12,121 nucleotides of DNA from assembly GCA_030670605.1 (NCBI GenBank), contig DAOVBK010000020.1:1-12121 (forward strand). The letters run 5' to 3'. The translations under genes and the position numbers were made by a program. The number at the start of each line of letters is the position of its first letter. The stretch's first letter is position 1. This DNA comes from Candidatus Stahliibacteriota bacterium. GTDB lineage: Bacteria > Hydrothermota > Tepidihabitantia > SM23-42. The notes under the pieces were generated by a model, which was not told the DNA's origin, searched no databases, and was given only the letters and a program-made list of their open reading frames with translations. Positions 8,995-12,121 of the stretch are shown here, one piece after another.

Positions 8995-9281
8995 TTTTCC
9001 TCCCTTACCATAGTAATTGCCTTCACCTTAGGTGGACATTCTTCCGCGCATATGCCACATCCCTTACAGTACTTGTAATCGATACCCTGAACCTTGCCAT
9101 CTTTGACAATGATCGCTGAATCCGGACAGTACACCCAGCAAATCAGACAGTGCGTGCATTTGTTCTCGTCCCAAATCGGTTTTTCACTGCGCCAATCACC
9201 TGTTTCAAAATCAAGACAGGTTGCGGCATCCAGAACGAGCCCGATCGGTAATTCCTTCCAGCCTTTCTTTTCTTTTTTCAT
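8991..9281 (-). CDS. porD: Pyruvate:ferredoxin oxidoreductase, delta subunit (2x 4Fe-4S ferredoxin)
   Basis: A 96-residue ferredoxin-like subunit. Two CX2CX2CX3CP motifs are visible, at Cys42-45-48-52 (CTHCLICWVYCP) and Cys72-75-78-82 (CKGCGICAEECP), so it should hold two low-potential 4Fe-4S clusters that pass electrons from the PorB cluster to free ferredoxin. The N-terminal GWKELPIG block is typical of PorD. GAGGAGG lies 7 nt upstream of the ATG at 9281. The ORF overlaps porG upstream and porA downstream by 4 bp each. Confidence 0.95.
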   Translation of the reverse strand: MKKEKKGWKELPIGLVLDAATCLDFETGDWRSEKPIWDENKCTHCLICWVYCPDSAIIVKDGKVQGIDYKYCKGCGICAEECPPKVKAITMVREEK

Positions 9282-9850
9282 GCCTCGGCCTCCTCATATG
9301 CACGCTTTATCGCCTTAATATTGCCCTCAACAACATCCGGTCGTGTAGGGAATTTCTTCTGCAAACGGTCATGTACTGATTTGAGCATCGGTTCGAACTC
9401 GAGCAACTTGCTGACCTTAATGAGCGCGCCGAGCATCGGGGTATTCGGTATGTCGCGTTTCAATATCTCATTTGCGATCTTGCTCGCATCAACAACATAT
9501 ATCTCTTGTGTCGTCAACGTGAGCTGTTTCTTGATCTCAGCCGCAGTCTTCTGTGTATTCACAAGAACAACACCATCCGCCGGTAGTCCTTCAGTCACAT
9601 CAATTGTTTCCATGAGTGTCGGGTCAAGCACAACGACAATACGGGGATTCTTTATTCCGCAGTGCTGGTGTATTGGTTCATCAGAAATCCGATTAAATGC
9701 AAAAACCGGTGCACCCATTCTCTCCGGTCCATATTCAGGAAATGCTTGAATGTACTTGCCTGTTTCAACGGCAGCAGCGCCAAATAACAGAGCAGCAGTC
9801 TTCGCGCCCTGGCCGCCTCTGCCGTGCCATCGTATTTCAAGTAATGCCAT
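9278..9850 (-). CDS. porG: Pyruvate:ferredoxin oxidoreductase, gamma subunit
   Basis: A 190-residue gamma subunit, first gene of porGDAB. The N-terminus LEIRWHGRGGQGAKTAA and FPEYGPERMGAPV at about 38-50 are the family signatures. The C-terminal part (PNTPMLGALIKV) also fits. This domain is thought to bind CoA and position it in the complex. The start has a good ribosome-binding site, AGGAG at 9862-9858, 7 nt upstream. It is the only first-in-operon gene here with an evident 5' leader. A promoter lies 33 bp upstream of the start. Confidence 0.94.
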   Translation of the reverse strand: MALLEIRWHGRGGQGAKTAALLFGAAAVETGKYIQAFPEYGPERMGAPVFAFNRISDEPIHQHCGIKNPRIVVVLDPTLMETIDVTEGLPADGVVLVNTQKTAAEIKKQLTLTTQEIYVVDASKIANEILKRDIPNTPMLGALIKVSKLLEFEPMLKSVHDRLQKKFPTRPDVVEGNIKAIKRAYEEAEA

Positions 9851-9882
9851 TTTGGAGCTCCTTTCGTCTTGAAATGACCTCT

Positions 9883-9910
9883 ATTATAGCCGATAAAAAG
9901 CCAAAGTCAA
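9883..9910 (-). promoter_or_regulatory. sigma70-like promoter of porGDAB
   Basis: Minus-strand TTGACT (9910-9905), a 16-bp spacer and a perfect TATAAT (9888-9883). Transcription should begin near 9876, giving a leader of about 25 nt that includes the ribosome-binding site. The -35 box is preceded by CTTGACTTTGG-like sequence shared with the DUF4159 promoter (CTTGACTTTG). Confidence 0.83.
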
Positions 9911-9921
9911 GAAAATGCTCA

Positions 9922-9997
9922 TTAGTCTCATAGTCCTATTGTCTTATGGTCTGATAGTCGACCATGGGACCAATAAACGTTGACTATCCGACTAATC
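9922..9997. repeat. 8-bp-period inverted array 1 (ATNGTCNN then GACNATNN)
   Basis: GTC occurs at 9925, 9933, 9941, 9949 and 9957, exactly every 8 bp. The orientation flips at the palindrome GTCGAC (9957-9962). GAC follows at 9960 and 9968, AAC at 9976, then GAC at 9982 and 9990. Typical units are ATAGTCCT, ATTGTCTT and ATGGTCTG. Confidence 0.85.
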
Positions 9998-10002
9998 AAA
10001 TC

Positions 10003-10025
10003 TGTAGTGGTCGAGCTGGCTCGAC
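10003..10025 (+). repeat. Short-loop hairpin repeat, copy 1
   Basis: TGTAGTGG (10003-10010) leads into a perfect 7-bp stem, GTCGAGC (10010-10016) and GCTCGAC (10019-10025), around TG. A second copy lies inverted at 10134-10156. Confidence 0.8.
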
Positions 10026-10035
10026 TGAACTCGTA

Positions 10036-10126
10036 TTCGTCTTATCGTCTGATTGTCCGATAGTCTGATAGTCAAATCATTGATGTGACGATACGACAAT
10101 AGGACGATAAGACAATTGGACTAATG
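10036..10126. repeat. 8-bp-period inverted array 2 (five GTC units, 13-bp loop, five GAC units)
   Basis: GTC occurs at 10039, 10047, 10055, 10063 and 10071. After the loop 10074-10086, GAC occurs at 10087, 10095, 10103, 10111 and 10119. Every step within each arm is exactly 8 bp. GAC units read GACGATAC, GACAATAG, GACGATAA, GACAATTG and GACTAATG. Confidence 0.9.
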
Positions 10127-10133
10127 GATTTCC

Positions 10134-10156
10134 GCAGAGTAAACTCTGCCACTACA
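10134..10156 (-). repeat. Short-loop hairpin repeat, copy 2 (inverted)
   Basis: GCAGAGT (10134-10140) and ACTCTGC (10143-10149) form a perfect 7-bp stem around AA, followed by CCACTACA (10149-10156), the exact reverse complement of TGTAGTGG at 10003-10010. Three stem pairs differ from copy 1 on both sides, so pairing is kept while sequence changes. Confidence 0.8.
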
Positions 10157-10158
10157 AC

Positions 10159-10237
10159 ATTGTTATATCGCTGGATCGTTGTATAGTTGCATTGTTAACC
10201 ATCCAACCACAGAGCTATTCAACCATCCCAACTATTC
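10159..10237. repeat. 8-bp-period inverted array 3 (ATNGTTNN then AACNATNN)
   Basis: GTT at 10162, GCT at 10170, then GTT at 10178, 10186 and 10194 are spaced exactly 8 bp. The array flips at GTTAAC (10194-10199). AAC at 10197 and 10205, AGC at 10213, AAC at 10221 and AAC at 10230 form the other arm, the last step being 9 bp. The core is GTT/AAC instead of GTC/GAC, but the unit length, the AT two bases before the core and the five-unit count are the same. Confidence 0.83.
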
Positions 10238-10244
10238 AGGATTA

Positions 10245-10260
10245 GCAGAGCTCGCTCTGC
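10245..10260. repeat. Short-loop hairpin, third member
   Basis: GCAGAGC (10245-10251) and GCTCTGC (10254-10260) form a perfect 7-bp stem around TC. No TGTAGTGG flank is visible. Just downstream, CGAGACAAGT (10271-10280) repeats a 10-mer found at 1633-1642. Confidence 0.65.
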
Positions 10261-10293
10261 GCCCTGAGCGCGAGACAAGTTTCGGCTATTCCT

Positions 10294-10368
10294 GTGCTAT
10301 CGTTAGATCGTCTCATTGTCGTACATTCGACTATACGACCATAGGACTATGGGACAATTGGACTCATT
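10294..10368. repeat. 8-bp-period inverted array 4, abutting the panC promoter
   Basis: GTG (10294), GTT (10302), GTC (10310) and GTC (10318) lie 8 bp apart. After 8 bp, GAC occurs at 10329, 10337, 10345, 10353 and 10361, exactly every 8 bp. The last unit ends 7 bp before the panC -35 box. Confidence 0.85.
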
Positions 10369-10375
10369 GGGAGCA

Positions 10376-10403
10376 TTGAAAATGCGGTGGATTCGGCTAT
10401 AAT
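10376..10403 (+). promoter_or_regulatory. sigma70-like promoter of panC
   Basis: TTGAAA (10376-10381), a 16-bp spacer and a perfect TATAAT (10398-10403). Only 5 nt separate the -10 box from ATG 10409, so the transcript should be leaderless. Confidence 0.8.
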
Positions 10404-10408
10404 CCCGC

Positions 10409-11245
10409 ATGCAGTTCGTCAAGAGCATTAAACGGGTCAAGCGCATCGTGGCTGCTGCCAGGCGACAACGCAAGACCGTTGGCTTTGTGCCGACCATGGG
10501 TGCTTTGCATGAAGGTCATCTTTCACTTGTCCGTACTGCCTGCAAGAAATCTGATTTTGTCGTTGTCTCTATCTTTGTTAATCCAACGCAGTTCGAACCA
10601 CATGAAGACTTGCGCAGATACCCCCGAGATCTCACAAAAGACCTCGCATTGCTCAAAAACGAAGGAGTCGATCTCGTTTTTGCTCCTTCGGTGCGGGTTC
10701 TGTATCCATTAGATTTCAAAACACGCGTTACAGTACATGATTTGAGTTCGGTGCTGTGCGGCATAACACGGCCACACCACTTCCAGGGCGTCACGACAAT
10801 TGTGCTAAAACTCTTCAACATTGTACAACCTGACATCGCTGTATTTGGCAAAAAGGATTATCAACAAGCCGTCATCATTCAACGAATGGTGAAGGATTTG
10901 AATCTGGATACACGAATTGTACTCGGCGTGATTGTACGTGAACCAGATGGCTTAGCAATGAGTTCCCGTAATCTGCATCTTTCAAAACATGACCGTACTA
11001 ATGCGGTCGTCCTGCACCAGTCTCTACAATGGGTGAAAATGGCATTCAAAGGCGGTCTCACAGATACAAAAAAAGCTCTTCAAAAGATGCGGCGTATGAT
11101 ACACAACAAAGGCGGAAAGATTGATTATATCGAAGCAGTGGACAAAAACACACTTGCTCCTGTGAAAAAACTAAGGAAAGGAACACTTCTCGTCGTAGCT
11201 GTCTACTTCAGTTCCACGCGGCTCATCGATAATACAGTTCTGTAG
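10409..11245 (+). CDS. panC: Pantothenate synthetase (pantoate--beta-alanine ligase)
   Basis: A 278-residue cytoplasmic enzyme that joins pantoate and beta-alanine with ATP through a pantoyl-adenylate, giving pantothenate for CoA. It is a nucleotidyltransferase of the HIGH superfamily. PTMGALHEGH at 28-37 carries the HxGH signature (34-37). FVNPTQF follows. GKKDYQQ is at 147-153, and the KMSKS-like MSSRN begins at 184. Length is normal. No ribosome-binding site is possible because the -10 box ends 5 nt before the ATG. No other pan gene is visible. topA follows after 51 bp with its own promoter. Its product feeds the CoA pool used by the divergently transcribed Por enzyme, but co-regulation is only a guess. 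Confidence 0.96.
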   Translation: MQFVKSIKRVKRIVAAARRQRKTVGFVPTMGALHEGHLSLVRTACKKSDFVVVSIFVNPTQFEPHEDLRRYPRDLTKDLALLKNEGVDLVFAPSVRVLYPLDFKTRVTVHDLSSVLCGITRPHHFQGVTTIVLKLFNIVQPDIAVFGKKDYQQAVIIQRMVKDLNLDTRIVLGVIVREPDGLAMSSRNLHLSKHDRTNAVVLHQSLQWVKMAFKGGLTDTKKALQKMRRMIHNKGGKIDYIEAVDKNTLAPVKKLRKGTLLVVAVYFSSTRLIDNTVL

Positions 11246-11262
11246 TATCCAAAAAAAATTCC

Positions 11263-11291
11263 TTGACATTATTACACCCTGTGACTATAAT
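11263..11291 (+). promoter_or_regulatory. sigma70-like promoter of topA
   Basis: A consensus TTGACA (11263-11268), a 17-bp spacer and a perfect TATAAT (11286-11291), placed in the 51-bp gap after panC. The GTG start of topA begins 5 nt after the -10 box. An A8 run (11251-11258) lies just upstream and may act as an UP-like element. Confidence 0.83.
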
Positions 11292-11296
11292 GCACC

Positions 11297-12121
11297 GTGA
11301 AAAAGAAAAAAACGAAGAAGAAACCAAAAAAAATAATTATTGTCGAATCACCAACAAAAAGCAAAACCATAAAAGGATTTGTTGGTAAAGAATTCACGCT
11401 ACTCTCTTCCCGCGGGCACATCAAAGACCTACCGAAATCAAAACTCGGTGTTGATGTTGAAAATAACTTCCAGCCGTACTACATAAAAATACGCGGGAAA
11501 GCAAGTATCATAAATGAAATAAAAAAGGCATGCAAAGATGCACCCGAGATTTTTCTGGCTCCTGACCCCGACCGCGAAGGCGAGGCGATCGCCCAGCATC
11601 TTGCCGAAGAACTCAATTCAACTGCTCCGAGAATCAAGCGAGCGCTCTTCTATGAAATCACACCAGAGCACGTCAACAACGCACTGCAACATCCCACGAC
11701 GATCAATCTTAGTCTTGTTGATGCACACAAGGCGCGCAGAGTGCTTGACCGTATTGTTGGATACTACACGAGCCCGATCTTGTGGAAAATCCTAAAAAGT
11801 GGTTTGTCTGCAGGAAGGGTGCAAACCGTCGCGCTACGGCTTATTTGTGAGCGCGAAAAAGAAATCACAGAGTTTAAACCCACACCCTATTGGACCGCAG
11901 AGGCGGAATTTGAAACGTCGAAGGGAGAGCGGTTCAAGGGTACGCTGTGGCGGATCAATGGTGAAACCAGAAAAATCGACACAAAAGATGAGCTTAACAA
12001 ACTGATAAAAGCTCTGCAAAAAGGTGTCGCGTTTGCCGTCGTATCGTTCCGAGTAACAAATCCGCAACGCACGCCGCCGCCACCGTTCATCACTTCGACA
12101 TTGCAACAGGAGGCTTCACGA
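11297..12121 (+). CDS. topA: DNA topoisomerase I (type IA), 5' part, cut by the window
   Basis: The enzyme relaxes negatively supercoiled DNA by single-strand passage. The 275 codons present start with a Lys-rich tail, MKKKKTKKKPKK, then the TOPRIM domain with IIIVESPTKSKTI (Glu17), SRGHIKDLP and the Mg-binding DPDREGE at 90-96. LFYEITPEHV, DAHKARRVLDRIVGYYTSPILW and GLSAGRVQTVALRLI then follow, the usual start of the core. The catalytic tyrosine lies beyond FITSTLQQEASR and thus outside the window. The start is GTG at 11297: the frame continues unbroken to the edge, the homology begins a few residues in, and the promoter ends 5 nt before it. An upstream start would fall inside the promoter. 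Confidence 0.95.
   Translation, partial: MKKKKTKKKPKKIIIVESPTKSKTIKGFVGKEFTLLSSRGHIKDLPKSKLGVDVENNFQPYYIKIRGKASIINEIKKACKDAPEIFLAPDPDREGEAIAQHLAEELNSTAPRIKRALFYEITPEHVNNALQHPTTINLSLVDAHKARRVLDRIVGYYTSPILWKILKSGLSAGRVQTVALRLICEREKEITEFKPTPYWTAEAEFETSKGERFKGTLWRINGETRKIDTKDELNKLIKALQKGVAFAVVSFRVTNPQRTPPPPFITSTLQQEASR

Larger units (their letters stand above)
9911..10375. other. Gene-free divergent spacer packed with inverted 8-bp arrays and hairpins
   Basis: The 465 bp between the porG and panC -35 boxes contain no credible gene. A 66-codon frame across 10179-10379 runs through repeats and has no protein character. The spacer alternates inverted arrays (9922-9997, 10036-10126, 10159-10237, 10294-10368) with short-loop hairpins (10003-10025, 10134-10156, 10245-10260). 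Confidence 0.85.

Noticed and set aside
9922-10368. CRISPR array
   Set aside because: The repeat units are 8 bp with no spacers, orientation alternates, and there is no cas gene. This is a different kind of structure.
9922-10368. Iteron-type replication origin
   Set aside because: Iterons are usually direct and longer, no replication initiator gene or DnaA-box cluster is seen, and similar arrays occur in a second spacer with other unit sequences.
10179-10379. 66-codon frame in the right divergent spacer
   Set aside because: It is made of array 3, a hairpin and array 4. The protein is meaningless and the frame is open by chance.

Overview
This window reads as a piece of chromosome from an anaerobic bacterium. 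It carries a four-subunit pyruvate:ferredoxin oxidoreductase of the porG-D-A-B type common in anaerobic and thermophilic lineages. Next to it is a DUF4159/DUF4175 operon of the kind I associate with the FCB superphylum and related candidate phyla. The intergenic DNA, full of short-period degenerate repeats, reminds me of candidate division WOR-3 (Stahlbacteria) genomes. That placement is an impression from gene content and style, not a demonstrated assignment.

Layout. Positions 1-1235 (minus) hold a pyrimidine operon, pyrR then pyrB, with pyrB running off the left edge. Positions 1248-1838 are a gene-free divergent spacer full of short-period arrays and inverted repeats. Positions 1839-6217 (plus) are a three-gene operon: a DUF4159 protein, a 1009-residue DUF4175 membrane/coiled-coil protein and a TPR protein. 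It converges on a HAD phosphatase at 6214-6837 (minus), the two stop codons overlapping by 4 bp. Positions 6902-9850 (minus) are porG-porD-porA-porB, with 4-bp ATGA overlaps at all three junctions. Positions 9911-10375 are a second gene-free divergent spacer built almost wholly of 8-bp-period arrays arranged as inverted pairs and separated by small hairpins. Then come panC (10409-11245, plus) and the 5' part of topA (11297 to the right edge, plus).

How the genes work together. PyrB commits carbamoyl phosphate to pyrimidine synthesis and PyrR is its usual regulator. PorGDAB interconverts pyruvate and acetyl-CoA with reduction of ferredoxin. PanC makes pantothenate, the precursor of the CoA that Por uses. 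The DUF4159-DUF4175-TPR operon is probably an envelope-associated system of unknown function. TopA relaxes negative supercoils.

Two themes stand out. First, five clear sigma70-like promoters (-35 TTGAMW, where M is C or A; 16-17 bp spacer; perfect TATAAT) can be read. In four of them the start codon lies only 5-10 nt after the -10 box, so pyrR, the DUF4159 gene, panC and topA are probably leaderless or nearly so. Only the por operon has an ordinary leader with a Shine-Dalgarno site. Second, both divergent spacers, and no other junction, carry arrays of about five degenerate 6-8 bp units, often followed by about five units in inverted orientation. In the right-hand spacer the core triplets (GTC/GAC or GTT/AAC) fall on an almost exact 8-bp grid. 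This is the most unusual thing in the window.
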